Shown here: piece after piece, positions 38,387 through 46,297 of the stretch
How positions within the stretch are numbered: position 1 is the stretch's first letter
Layout: every line of letters begins with the position of its first letter
Source: Bog-756 sp963769765
GTDB taxonomy: Bacteria > Actinomycetota > Acidimicrobiia > Acidimicrobiales > RAAP-2
Assembly: GCA_963769765.1 (NCBI GenBank)
Contig: CAVYNA010000004.1
Coordinates: 186,001-250,000, forward strand
DNA: 64,000 bases
Direction of reading: 5' to 3'
Position numbers and translations under genes: made by a program
The notes under the pieces: model-generated
Told to the model about the DNA's origin: nothing
The model's input: only the letters and a program-made list of their open reading frames with translations
Database searches by the model: none

Positions 38387-38480
38387 GGTCGGAGCGTATC
38401 TGCTCGCCCGCTCGAGAGCCGGGGGCCGGACGGTCGATGAGCGATCTCAAGTCGGACCGGACGTGCTCCGATACCTCGGT

Positions 38481-38738
38481 GTGATCGATCGTCGGATGAA
38501 GAAGGACACTCGACGCACCCTGAACGACAGGCGCGCGAACGGGTCGTCGGCACCGTTGGTGCCCGACCTCCCCGGCCGGAGGCCGTCGGGCCCACCGACC
38601 GTCCACGACGTCCGCATCTCCGAGGAGCTCGTGCGCCTGGCGTGTCTCTGCCAGGCAGGCGTGCTCACCGACGGGGAGTTCGCGGAGCTCAAGGCCCGCC
38701 TCCTCGAGGAGTACTGGGCGGACAGCACGTCGGTGTGA
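38481..38738 (+). CDS. Small protein with C-terminal SHOCT domain
   Basis: About 85 residues; the last 35 form a SHOCT domain (SEELVRLACLCQAGVLTDGEFAELKARLL), a short C-terminal oligomerisation domain seen on many secreted and membrane proteins. The N-terminus is Arg/Lys-rich. The start is uncertain: GTG 38481 or ATG 38496, neither with an obvious ribosome site. It is divergent from the AKR gene. Confidence 0.6.
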   Translation: MIDRRMKKDTRRTLNDRRANGSSAPLVPDLPGRRPSGPPTVHDVRISEELVRLACLCQAGVLTDGEFAELKARLLEEYWADSTSV

Positions 38739-39175
38739 GGCCGCCGGCTGCTGATGGGATCGGCGCAGACCACGATCGTCGCCGTTCGAGCCCGTCCGCA
38801 TGTGCCTCGCACGACCAGACCTGGAGCCTGGAGGACCCGACCGTCGCGGAGCCCTCCCATCGCACGGGTTGGGTGCAGTCCGTCGGCGTGCCGGCCCGGT
38901 AACCGCTCGTCCGCTGCACCATCCGCCAACAGCGGCCCGGGACGGCCCGCACCGCTTCGGCGTAGTAGGACTCGTGGTCGATGCCACGACCCTACGGCAA
39001 CGCTGTCTCGAAGCACCCGGTCAAAGGGTCTCGCAGCACCCGGTCAAAGGCTGGCGGACGGCTGTCGGCCGTGATGGCGCGGGGACGCGTCTCCACGTAG
39101 CCTCGTTCGGCCGGTCAGTTCGGCTCGACGCACCATGTGGGACCGCCGCGATCAGGACGGAGAAGGAGCACCTCG
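38739..39175. other. Gene-free stretch
   Basis: 437 bases without a credible gene, holding the tandem duplication at 39005-39050. I see no promoter or RNA gene with confidence; the end carries AAGGAG for the small membrane gene at 39176. Confidence 0.4.
39005..39050. repeat. 23-base tandem repeat, two copies
   Basis: Two adjacent copies of a 23-base unit starting GTCTCG and ending GGTCAAAGG (39005-39027 and 39028-39050), differing at one base. Confidence 0.85.
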
Positions 39176-39349
39176 ATGTTGATCTGGATCATCATGGCGA
39201 TCGTGCTCGCCGTCAGCGTCCTCGGTGGCTTCGTGGGTCGGCACCGGATAGCCAGGCAGCGCGAAGAGGCACGCCAGAACGAGGAGCATCACGTGACCCA
39301 TCACGGGAAGGGCGCCCGGAACTCGCGCGGCCGAGGCCGCCGACACTGA
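39176..39349 (+). CDS. Small membrane protein with basic tail
   Basis: 57 residues: one N-terminal hydrophobic segment (LIWIIMAIVLAVSVLGGFVG) followed by a charged tail with many His/Arg/Gln residues. AAGGAG seven bases before ATG 39176 is a strong ribosome site and decides the start. It converges on the amidohydrolase with a three-base gap. Confidence 0.62.
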   Translation: MLIWIIMAIVLAVSVLGGFVGRHRIARQREEARQNEEHHVTHHGKGARNSRGRGRRH

Positions 39350-39352
39350 GCC

Positions 39353-40543
39353 TCAGGTCGGCTTGAGGGTCAACAGCTCCTGCACGTTGTCGTACAGGAT
39401 CTTCCGGCGATCGGCTGGCTCGAAGCGCTTGAGCTCGTTGACGTACTCCATCGGTTCGGGGAGCGCCTCGATGTGGGGCCAGTCGGAACCGAAGAGGACC
39501 CGGTCGGGGCCCATGCACTCGGCGACCTCTTCGACGTCGTCCTCCCAGAAGGGATTGATCCACACCTGGCGCCGGAAGGTCTCGATCGGATCCTCCTTCC
39601 AATAACCGGGCATCTTGTTCGACGTCGACCGCACCTTGCGGATCAGGTCGGGGAGGAACTGGGCCCCGTTCTCGACCGATGCGATCCGGAGGTTCGGGAA
39701 CCGGAGGAGGTGGTTCTCGAAGATGAGGGTGAGCAGGTAGTCGCGGATCGCCTGCTCGATGGCGAACGACTTGATCGAGGGCTTCCAACCGCCGGAGAAG
39801 GTCGCACCGAACCCCTCGGGTGCATACCCGTTCGACGAGACACCACCATCGGACGCGTGCACGACGACCGCGATGCCGGCATCGTTGGCGAGGCTCCAGA
39901 ACCGGTCGAACACCGGGTCGAAGGGGTTGCGACGGCCTTCGGCCGTGGTCGGTGCCGCGGGACGCATCACGACCATGCGCGCTCCTCCGTCCAGCGCCCA
40001 GGTGAGCTCCTCGGCGGCCCAGGTCGGATCGGCGAGGGTCAGGTACGGGGCCGCGAAGATCCGGCCCTCGTAGTCGAAGCCCCAGTCCTCGACGAGCCAG
40101 CGGTTGAACGCGCGGAAGAGGTGGCAGACCGCGACCGGGTCGTCGGAGAGGGGCTCCTCGTAGATCATGCCGAGGGTCGGGAAGACGAGGCAGCCGGCCA
40201 ACTCCTGCTCGTCGAGTGTCGCGAGCCTGGCGGACGGGTCGCGGTAGGCCGGTCGGACCGCCTCGCGCCTGGCAAGGAAGTCCATTGGGTTCCGACCCTC
40301 GGGATTGCCCCGGAAGTAGTCGTACATCGCACCGGGAAGCGCGACCGGATCGAACGTGGGATTGGTGACCGCCCGTGAGACCCGCCCCCCGAGGACGTGG
40401 TAGCGCCTTCCGTTGATCTCGCACCACTGGATGACGCGGGACCCGAGCGCCGGATCGAGGTGCCGGGTGAACGCGTCCTCCGCCTCGTAGTAGTGGTTGT
40501 CCGCGTCGAACACCGGATGGCCGAGCTCGTCGACCGTGGTCAT
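39353..40543 (-). CDS. Amidohydrolase-2 family metal-dependent hydrolase
   Basis: TIM-barrel protein of 396 residues. It has DADNHYYE at the N-terminus, the middle VVVHASDGG and HLLRFPNLRI region, and GSDWPHIEALPEP near the end with the metal-binding Asp. This resembles amidohydrolase-2 enzymes such as those acting on aromatic carboxylates. ATG 40543 has GGAGG with a six-base gap, in the same CGAGGAGGTTGCA leader as the gene at 49983. It is divergent from the carbonic-anhydrase-like gene. Substrate is unknown. Confidence 0.87.
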   Translation of the reverse strand: MTTVDELGHPVFDADNHYYEAEDAFTRHLDPALGSRVIQWCEINGRRYHVLGGRVSRAVTNPTFDPVALPGAMYDYFRGNPEGRNPMDFLARREAVRPAYRDPSARLATLDEQELAGCLVFPTLGMIYEEPLSDDPVAVCHLFRAFNRWLVEDWGFDYEGRIFAAPYLTLADPTWAAEELTWALDGGARMVVMRPAAPTTAEGRRNPFDPVFDRFWSLANDAGIAVVVHASDGGVSSNGYAPEGFGATFSGGWKPSIKSFAIEQAIRDYLLTLIFENHLLRFPNLRIASVENGAQFLPDLIRKVRSTSNKMPGYWKEDPIETFRRQVWINPFWEDDVEEVAECMGPDRVLFGSDWPHIEALPEPMEYVNELKRFEPADRRKILYDNVQELLTLKPT

Positions 40544-40644
40544 GTGCAACCTCCTCGCTCGTCGTGGACCCGACCGCTCGTGCATCCTAGGCCCCGGCGC
40601 AGCGACGGTCTGCGCTCGAAGAGGCACCGGCAGGGGTCATCTCA

Positions 40645-40650
40645 TAGGGT
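40645..40650 (+). promoter_or_regulatory. -10 box of the hexapeptide-repeat gene
   Basis: TAGGGT, six bases before ATG 40657; predicts a leaderless transcript. Confidence 0.5.
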
Positions 40651-40656
40651 CCAACC

Positions 40657-41175
40657 ATGCCCATCTACCAACTCGGCGAACTCGTTCCCGCCATCCATCC
40701 AGACGCCTACATCCATCCCGACGCCGTCCTCATCGGAGCGGTCACGATCGGTGCCGAGTCGACGGTCTGGCCCGGCGCGGTGATCCGGGCCGACTACGGA
40801 ACCGTCACGATCGGGGAGCGGACCTCGATCCAGGACGGCACGGTGATCCACGCAGGCCCAGGCTTCCCGACGGTCGTCGGACACGGATGTGTGGTCGGGC
40901 ACCTCGCCCACCTCGAGGGGTGCACGGTCGCCGACAGCGTGCTGATCGGGTCCGGCTCGGTGGTCCTACACCATGCCGTGGTCGCAACCGGCGCGACGGT
41001 CGGCGCCAACGCGGTGGTACCCAACCGGATGGAGGTCCCCTCGGGCGCCCTCGCGGTCGGGGTGCCGGCCACGATCCGTTCCGGCAAGTCGAGCCTGTTC
41101 ATCATCGAGACGGCGGCCGCCGAGTACGTCGCGAACGGTCGGCGGTACCGGGCCGGCCTCAGTCGGATCGGCTGA
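40657..41175 (+). CDS. Gamma-carbonic-anhydrase-like hexapeptide-repeat protein
   Basis: Left-handed beta-helix protein of 172 residues, family of gamma carbonic anhydrases and YrdA/CaiE relatives. Candidate metal ligands are H65 in VIHAG and H82 in VGHLAHLEGC. In close relatives the third His is in LHGC; here the residue is Glu87 (LEGC), with a His at 85. So zinc binding may be altered. Many bacterial members have no known substrate. Leaderless start, followed by a strong terminator. Confidence 0.88.
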   Translation: MPIYQLGELVPAIHPDAYIHPDAVLIGAVTIGAESTVWPGAVIRADYGTVTIGERTSIQDGTVIHAGPGFPTVVGHGCVVGHLAHLEGCTVADSVLIGSGSVVLHHAVVATGATVGANAVVPNRMEVPSGALAVGVPATIRSGKSSLFIIETAAAEYVANGRRYRAGLSRIG

Positions 41176-41177
41176 CC

Positions 41178-41209
41178 GGTGCCCCGGTCGGGCGCCTGAC
41201 CGGGGCACC
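41178..41209 (+). terminator. 12-base stem hairpin after the hexapeptide gene
   Basis: Perfect inverted repeat GGTGCCCCGGTC (41178-41189) and GACCGGGGCACC (41198-41209) with an 8-base loop, starting two bases after the stop. No T tract. Confidence 0.7.
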
Positions 41210-41249
41210 ATCCGCGTCCGGTCGGCACGGGCGGAGGCAGACTCTCGAC

Positions 41250-42224
41250 GTGCAGGGAGTCCTGACCACCGACGGGTCGAGCGGTCCGGCGACACGGGCG
41301 GAGGTCGAGCGGCTGTTCGCCGCCGGCGAGTTCTTCTGGCTCGATCTCGACGGTGTCGACGACGAAGCGTCCGATCTCCTCTTGCACGTCCTCGGCGTCC
41401 ACCCGCTGAGCGTCGAGGACGCAGAGCACTTCGGGCAGCGTCCCAAGGCCGAGGACTACGGATCCTTCACCTACCTGGTGATCCACGGAGCGGGCACCGG
41501 CGGCGCCTCGACCGACGAGGTCCACTTCGTCATCGCCGAGCACTACCTCGTCACGGTCCACCACGGTGGGTGTTCCGCCCTCGACGCAGTCCGGGCGCAG
41601 CTCGAACGTCGGCGGACGGCGCAGCGGACGACCCCGCAGATCTCGATCGTGTACCTGGTGATCGACCAGCTGGTGGACGGTTTCTTCCCCGTGCTGGACG
41701 AGTTCGACGACCGCATCGACGAGCTCGAGGACGCGATCCTGGCGACGCCGACCGAGGCACAGGTGGGGCAGCTCTTCGAGATGAAGCGGACCTTGATCTC
41801 GTTGCGCAAGATCGTCACACCGCAACGGGACCTCTTCGCGGGGATCGCTGCCGGCGTGATCGTCCTCCCGGGTGTCACCGACGACGATCTGCGCTACCTG
41901 CGGGACGTCTACGACCATCTCATCCGGATCGGCGACCTCGTCGACGGGTACCGCGACCTGCTGAGCGGTGCGATGGACACCCACCTCTCGACCGTCTCCA
42001 ACCGCTTGAACGTGGTGATGAAGCAGCTCACCATCATCGCCACGATCTTCCTGCCGCTCAGCTTCCTCACGGGCTTCTTCGGACAGAACTTCGCCTACCT
42101 GGTGACTCACATCACCGGGCCGGTGGCGTTCTTCGTCTTCGCGATCGGGCTCGAGCTCGCCTCGGCCGCCGTCCTGCTCTACTTCTTCCGTCGGCGGGGC
42201 TGGCTCGGAGGTTCGGCCTCCTGA
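41250..42224 (+). CDS. CorA-family divalent cation transporter, GQN variant
   Basis: CorA-type transporter of 324 residues: a large acidic cytoplasmic domain, then two C-terminal membrane segments. The family signature GMN before the loop reads GQN (LTGFFGQNFAYL), a variant seen in several actinobacterial CorA-like proteins. The basic tail FFRRRGW closes the protein. It likely transports Mg2+ or another divalent ion, but the changed motif makes selectivity uncertain. The start is GTG 41250; upstream GGAGG is 12 bases away. The 3' end overlaps the opposing gene by 46 bases. Confidence 0.87.
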   Translation: MQGVLTTDGSSGPATRAEVERLFAAGEFFWLDLDGVDDEASDLLLHVLGVHPLSVEDAEHFGQRPKAEDYGSFTYLVIHGAGTGGASTDEVHFVIAEHYLVTVHHGGCSALDAVRAQLERRRTAQRTTPQISIVYLVIDQLVDGFFPVLDEFDDRIDELEDAILATPTEAQVGQLFEMKRTLISLRKIVTPQRDLFAGIAAGVIVLPGVTDDDLRYLRDVYDHLIRIGDLVDGYRDLLSGAMDTHLSTVSNRLNVVMKQLTIIATIFLPLSFLTGFFGQNFAYLVTHITGPVAFFVFAIGLELASAAVLLYFFRRRGWLGGSAS

Positions 42225-42520
42225 TCCGACCCGGTGGCGCCTGCGCGGAAGAGGCCGCGCCGCGACCGGTAGGAGCCGATGGAGAGCAGCGAGCGGAAGG
42301 AGATCAGGGACGCCGCTCCGAGGAAGCAGCCGACGGAGGCAATCGAGGCGGCGGACCCGACCGACAGGAAGGAGAATGCGGACCCGACCGAACCGACGGA
42401 GAGAAACGATCCGATCGAGCTGACCGACAGGATCGAGCCGGACGAATTGATCGAGAGGATCGAGTTCGTCGAGTTGATCGACCAGCGCGATCGGAGCTCC
42501 CGTTCCGGCACGGCAGCCAT
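42179..42520 (-). CDS. Serine-rich repeat protein (SxxS-type beta-solenoid-like)
   Basis: 113 residues, two thirds made of a repeating pattern of about five to eight residues such as SINSTNSILSIN, SSGSILSVSS, IGSFLSVGSVGS and FLSVGSAAS. The pattern suggests a solenoid. Similar Ser-repeat proteins occur in actinobacteria; function is unknown. GGAGG lies five bases before ATG 42520. It is the last gene of the unit with the lipoprotein 25 bases upstream. It overlaps the CorA 3' end. Confidence 0.65.
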   Translation of the reverse strand: MAAVPERELRSRWSINSTNSILSINSSGSILSVSSIGSFLSVGSVGSAFSFLSVGSAASIASVGCFLGAASLISFRSLLSIGSYRSRRGLFRAGATGSDQEAEPPSQPRRRKK

Positions 42521-42545
42521 CATGCCCTCCGGACGGATGCCATGC

Positions 42546-43061
42546 TCAGTGCGTGGTGATCGCGTCGCCCGCGGGGCTCACCACCCACCACCGTCCGCCG
42601 GCGTTGGTGAGGGCCTGACCGGTGGCCTTCCCCGGTGCGCGGTCCGGCGGCCAGAAGTAGAGCGGCCACCCGTGGTAGGTGATCTGCGTCGATCCGTCGC
42701 TCCTCGGGACGGTGCCGAGCATCGATGCATCGACGCCGGGGCCGGCGACGGGGGCGGTCACCCCTGCGGGAAGGAGGTCAGGCGGCCACTGGACCGCGCA
42801 GATGTCGTAGCAGCGAGACGGTTCGCCCCGGACGTCGGTCGCGAAGAGGTAGAGGGTGATGCCCTGACCGTCGACGAGGACGGTCCCGAGCCCCGCGACA
42901 TCCATCGCCTGCACCTCGTCGGCAGGTCCCTTTTCGAGGACGGGTGGTGACGTCGCGAACGGAGTGGTGATGGCCGTGCCGGCGCTGGTGCAGGCAGACG
43001 CGACGAGGATGCACGGTGCGAGCAGGACGGCACGACGCATCCGCTCCCACCGACAGCTCAC
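42546..43061 (-). CDS. Secreted lipoprotein of the COG4315-type repeat family
   Basis: 171 residues. An N-terminal hydrophobic segment leads to VASAC, a weak lipobox, and then the typical domain: VDGQGITLYLFATD, CYDICAVQWPP and YHGWPLYFWPPDRAPGKATGQ. This is the two-repeat secreted domain seen in actinobacterial and proteobacterial lipoproteins of unknown function. GTG 43061 overlaps the upstream stop by GTGA; ATG 43040 (with GGGAG) is the alternative. Confidence 0.82.
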   Translation of the reverse strand: MSCRWERMRRAVLLAPCILVASACTSAGTAITTPFATSPPVLEKGPADEVQAMDVAGLGTVLVDGQGITLYLFATDVRGEPSRCYDICAVQWPPDLLPAGVTAPVAGPGVDASMLGTVPRSDGSTQITYHGWPLYFWPPDRAPGKATGQALTNAGGRWWVVSPAGDAITTH

Positions 43062-43666
43062 GACGACGCGCGCTTCGTTCGGATCTCGTCGAGGGGGAGG
43101 GAGGGGTAGGGACCGACGCCCGGGTGCCAGCCGGCCTCGAGCTTCTGCTCGGCGACACCGCCCTCCGCCCAGATGTGGCAGGAGTCGCGCGCCCAGGGCG
43201 TGCTCCGCCCCGAGATGAGGTCTTCCAACTCGCCGCGGGCCACCGCCCGCGCTCGTGCGGAGGTCACCGCCTGGATGACGACGGGTCCGAGCGAGCGCGC
43301 GAGCTGATCGAGGTGGGTGCAGCCTCGGGGTCCGGCGAACCGCTGCTGCACCTCACGGGTGAACCCCCGGGTCACCGAGAGCCCGACCAGGCCGGCGAAT
43401 GCCGGTGCGATCGCAGGACATTCGCTGTGGGGGTAGGTGCGTAGGTCCGCCTCGGCGGCAGTGATGACGAGGTCGGCGATCCTCACGTCCACCCGGAGCT
43501 CGATGTCGTGGACGAGCGCGACCCCTCCGGTCCCCTCGGCCCAGGGTCGACGATCGCGCAGTCGACCGACGACGCGCAGGTTGTCGGGAGCGGCGAAGGC
43601 GTCGAATTCGATGGACCGGTGATGGAGCGGCGTCTCCTCGAAGGCAGGGTCGGAGCGTCCGCTCAC
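43058..43666 (-). CDS. DUF2889 family protein
   Basis: 202 residues of the DUF2889 type: it begins HHRSIEFDAF, then a two-layer beta region with WAEGTG and IADLVITAAEADLRTYPHSECP, where Cys and His could bind metal or substrate. DUF2889 genes occur with aromatic-degradation or benzoate-type genes, but the role is unknown. GTG 43666 overlaps the ABM stop by GTGA and overlaps the lipoprotein start too, so all three are coupled. Confidence 0.78.
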   Translation of the reverse strand: MSGRSDPAFEETPLHHRSIEFDAFAAPDNLRVVGRLRDRRPWAEGTGGVALVHDIELRVDVRIADLVITAAEADLRTYPHSECPAIAPAFAGLVGLSVTRGFTREVQQRFAGPRGCTHLDQLARSLGPVVIQAVTSARARAVARGELEDLISGRSTPWARDSCHIWAEGGVAEQKLEAGWHPGVGPYPSLPLDEIRTKRASS

Positions 43667-44007
43667 GTCGGGCTCGGGAGGTCGACGATCTCGTACGACC
43701 AGAGCTCGCTCGCGACGCCGACGGGTGGACGCGCGGCGGACCCCCCGTCGTGCCCACCGCCCCCTCCGGAAGGCCCCTGGTGTCCGCGACCGAACGCCGG
43801 AGAGGCCACCCATGCGTCGAAGGCCTCGTCGTCACGCCAGCGGGTGACGACCAGCCAGACCGCCCGGCCGTCGTCCGGCCGGAGCAGTTCGAACCCTTCG
43901 AAGCCGTCCGCGTCGTCCACCGCCCCGGCCCGCTGTGCGAACCGCTGCGCGAGCTCGTCACCGGACCCCTCGCGCACAGTGATGGCGTTGATCTTCACGA
44001 CTGTCAT
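43663..44007 (-). CDS. Antibiotic biosynthesis monooxygenase (ABM) domain protein
   Basis: 114 residues with a dimeric alpha+beta ABM domain: VVKINAITVREGSGDELAQRFAQRAG at the start, EGFELLRPDDGRAVWLVVTRWRDDEAFDAW in the middle. Such proteins include small oxygenases, haem-degrading enzymes and unknowns. A Gly/His-rich tail follows. ATG 44007 is the first of the four-gene minus unit; no strong ribosome site is visible. Confidence 0.8.
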   Translation of the reverse strand: MTVVKINAITVREGSGDELAQRFAQRAGAVDDADGFEGFELLRPDDGRAVWLVVTRWRDDEAFDAWVASPAFGRGHQGPSGGGGGHDGGSAARPPVGVASELWSYEIVDLPSPT

Positions 44008-44080
44008 GCCCTGATCATGACCCTCGCCGCCCGACCCTCCAAATCGGTACATCGTTCACGTCGACCCTCCGTCACCCACC

Positions 44081-44114
44081 TCACATACCCGTAGTTACGG
44101 TGATGTGATACCCT
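44081..44114 (+). promoter_or_regulatory. ftsR promoter with a 28-base dyad
   Basis: TCACAT (44081-44086) and ATGTGA (44103-44108) share one centre with CCGTA/TACGG (44089-44093, 44096-44100), giving 11 of 14 paired positions. A -10 box TACCCT (44109-44114) abuts it. MerR-family regulators bind such dyads between -35 and -10, so autoregulation is plausible. A further hairpin GAGGTTG...CAACCTC (44134-44158) lies in the leader. Confidence 0.55.
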
Positions 44115-44181
44115 CGGAGGGCAGGGTGACCGTGAGGTTGGGGTTCAGGCTCAACCTCTGATCGAGGTGGAGGAACGGACG

Positions 44182-44689
<508 letters not shown>

Positions 44690-44693
<4 letters not shown>

Positions 44694-45088
44694 GCGCTCG
44701 GCTCTCGAGCACCAACGGCGGGTCGCCGGCCCGCACGGTCCGCTTCGCTCACGAATCCGAGCAGCGGTTCGCACGCATCCTCGACTTCTACGGGGTCGAG
44801 TGGGAGTACGAGCCCGTCGAGTTCGCGCTGGAGTGGGACACCGCCGGGCGACCGACTGCCGCGTTCCGCCCCGACTTCTGGCTCCCGAACCCCGGGCTCT
44901 TCGTCGAGCTGACCACGCTCAACCAGCGACTCGTCACGAAGAAGAACGGCAAGGTCCGGCGGCTCGCCGAGCTCTACCCCGAGGTCCGGGTCACGGTGCT
45001 CTATCAGCGGGACACGCTGGCGCTGCTCGCCAAGTACGGCCTCGCCGGCGACGCCCCCGGGCGGACCTCCGCCGCTCGTTCCGCCTGA
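44690..45088 (+). CDS. Conserved nuclease-like protein, PD-(D/E)xK type in appearance
   Basis: 132 residues. TTG start at 44690 overlaps the ftsR stop as TTGA. The domain starts FAHESEQRFARILDFYGVEWEYEP, followed by FRPDFWLPNPGLFVELTT and LVTKKNGKVRR, a layout like small PD-(D/E)xK nucleases (Asp, then Glu, then Lys). The family occurs next to ftsR-type or gcv genes in many actinobacteria and has no known function. The catalytic role is inferred only. Confidence 0.72.
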
Positions 45089-45101
45089 TTCCGCGCCCCG
45101 G

Positions 45102-45107
45102 TAACCT
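45102..45107 (+). promoter_or_regulatory. -10 box of gcvT
   Basis: TAACCT with GTG start six bases later (45114). It leaves no room for a glycine riboswitch in the transcript. Confidence 0.5.
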
Positions 45108-45113
45108 TTCGAC

Positions 45114-46241
45114 GTGAACGATGGCGACACCAGGTCGAGTGGCTCCACGTCGACGTCGGGCCCACCGCCACTGCGACAGACCGCCCTCGTCGACCGCCAC
45201 CGGCAGCTCGGCGCCAAGCTGGTCGAATTCGGAGGCTGGGAGATGCCCCTCAGCTACGACCTCGGGACCATCGCTGAGCATCGGGCCTGTCGGGAGGACG
45301 CCGTCGTCTTCGACGTGAGCCACCTCGGCACGGTGCGGACGACCGGATCCGGTGCGTTCGAGCTGCTTCAGACGGCACTGAGCAACGACCTGCGCCGCAT
45401 CGCGCCGGGACGGGCCCAGTACACCCACCTGCTCGACGACGACGGCGGGGTGGTCGACGACATCATCGTCTGGTGGGTCACCGACGAGCGCTTCGACGTG
45501 ATGCCCAACGCCTCGAACACCGAGCGGGTGCGTGCGGCGATCGGTGGCGACGACACGACCGAGCGCCGTTGCGTCCTCGCGGTCCAGGGGCCCCACTCAC
45601 GGGCGCGTCTGGGCACCATCGCACCCGAGGCCGCGACTGTGGCCCGGTTCGGCGTGGCGCCCTTCGACTGGCAGGGTGCGCCGTGCATCGCCGCGGGCAC
45701 CGGCTACACGGGCGAGGACGGCGTCGAGTGCGCGGTCCCGAACGAGGTGGCCGGGGCCCTCTGGGACGCATTGCTCGCCGGCGGTGTCCTGCCGGCCGGG
45801 CTCGGTGCACGCGACACCTTGCGCCTCGAGGCCGGGCTCCCGCTGCACGGGCACGAGCTCGGCGAGGGGATCACGCCGCTCCAGGCAGGACTCGGCTGGG
45901 TGGTCGGCTGGGACAAGGACGACTTCCGCGGAAGATCGGCCCTGGTGGCCGAGCGCGAGCGGGGTGTGGCGCGACGGCTCGTGGGACTCGCCACCGAGGG
46001 TCGCCAGCCGCCACGCGAGGGGGCGACCGTGACGAAGGACGGCGAGCGGGCGGGCAGCGTGACCAGCGGCAACTTCTCGCCCATGCTCGGCCACGGGATC
46101 GCGCTCGCTCTCGTCGACGCGACCTTCGAGCCGAAGCCGAGCGCGACCTTCGACCTCTGTCAGCGGGGACGGACGCTCGCGGCCGCCGTCGTGCCCACTC
46201 CGTTCGTCAAGCCCGGGCAGTTCGCCTCGGCATCGGACTGA
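45114..46241 (+). CDS. gcvT: Glycine cleavage T protein (aminomethyltransferase)
   Basis: T protein of 375 residues, transferring the one-carbon unit from the H-protein aminomethyl arm to tetrahydrofolate. It begins LVDRHRQLGAKLVEFGGWEMP, and has SNDLRRIAPGRAQYTHLL and YTGEDGVE in the folate-binding region. GTG 45114 directly follows the TAACCT box. No riboswitch and no gcvH follow; gcvPA is 56 bases downstream. Confidence 0.95.
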   Translation: MNDGDTRSSGSTSTSGPPPLRQTALVDRHRQLGAKLVEFGGWEMPLSYDLGTIAEHRACREDAVVFDVSHLGTVRTTGSGAFELLQTALSNDLRRIAPGRAQYTHLLDDDGGVVDDIIVWWVTDERFDVMPNASNTERVRAAIGGDDTTERRCVLAVQGPHSRARLGTIAPEAATVARFGVAPFDWQGAPCIAAGTGYTGEDGVECAVPNEVAGALWDALLAGGVLPAGLGARDTLRLEAGLPLHGHELGEGITPLQAGLGWVVGWDKDDFRGRSALVAERERGVARRLVGLATEGRQPPREGATVTKDGERAGSVTSGNFSPMLGHGIALALVDATFEPKPSATFDLCQRGRTLAAAVVPTPFVKPGQFASASD

Positions 46242-46297
46242 CCCCGCCGAGACCACCGCCGAACCGTTCGACCACCCACCTTTCGAGGAGCGTGCCC

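Noticed and set aside
35940..40000. Genomic island at tRNA-Pro
   Set aside because: No integrase, no duplicated tRNA 3' end and no phage or transposase genes were seen. XerD at 15468 is the chromosomal enzyme.
42279..42950. Plus-strand acidic repeat frame
   Set aside because: Antisense image of the Ser-repeat gene and the lipoprotein. The minus-strand genes have ribosome sites and recognisable domains.
45089..45113. Glycine riboswitch before gcvT
   Set aside because: Only 25 bases lie between genes and the -10 box is six bases from the start codon, so no aptamer could be transcribed.
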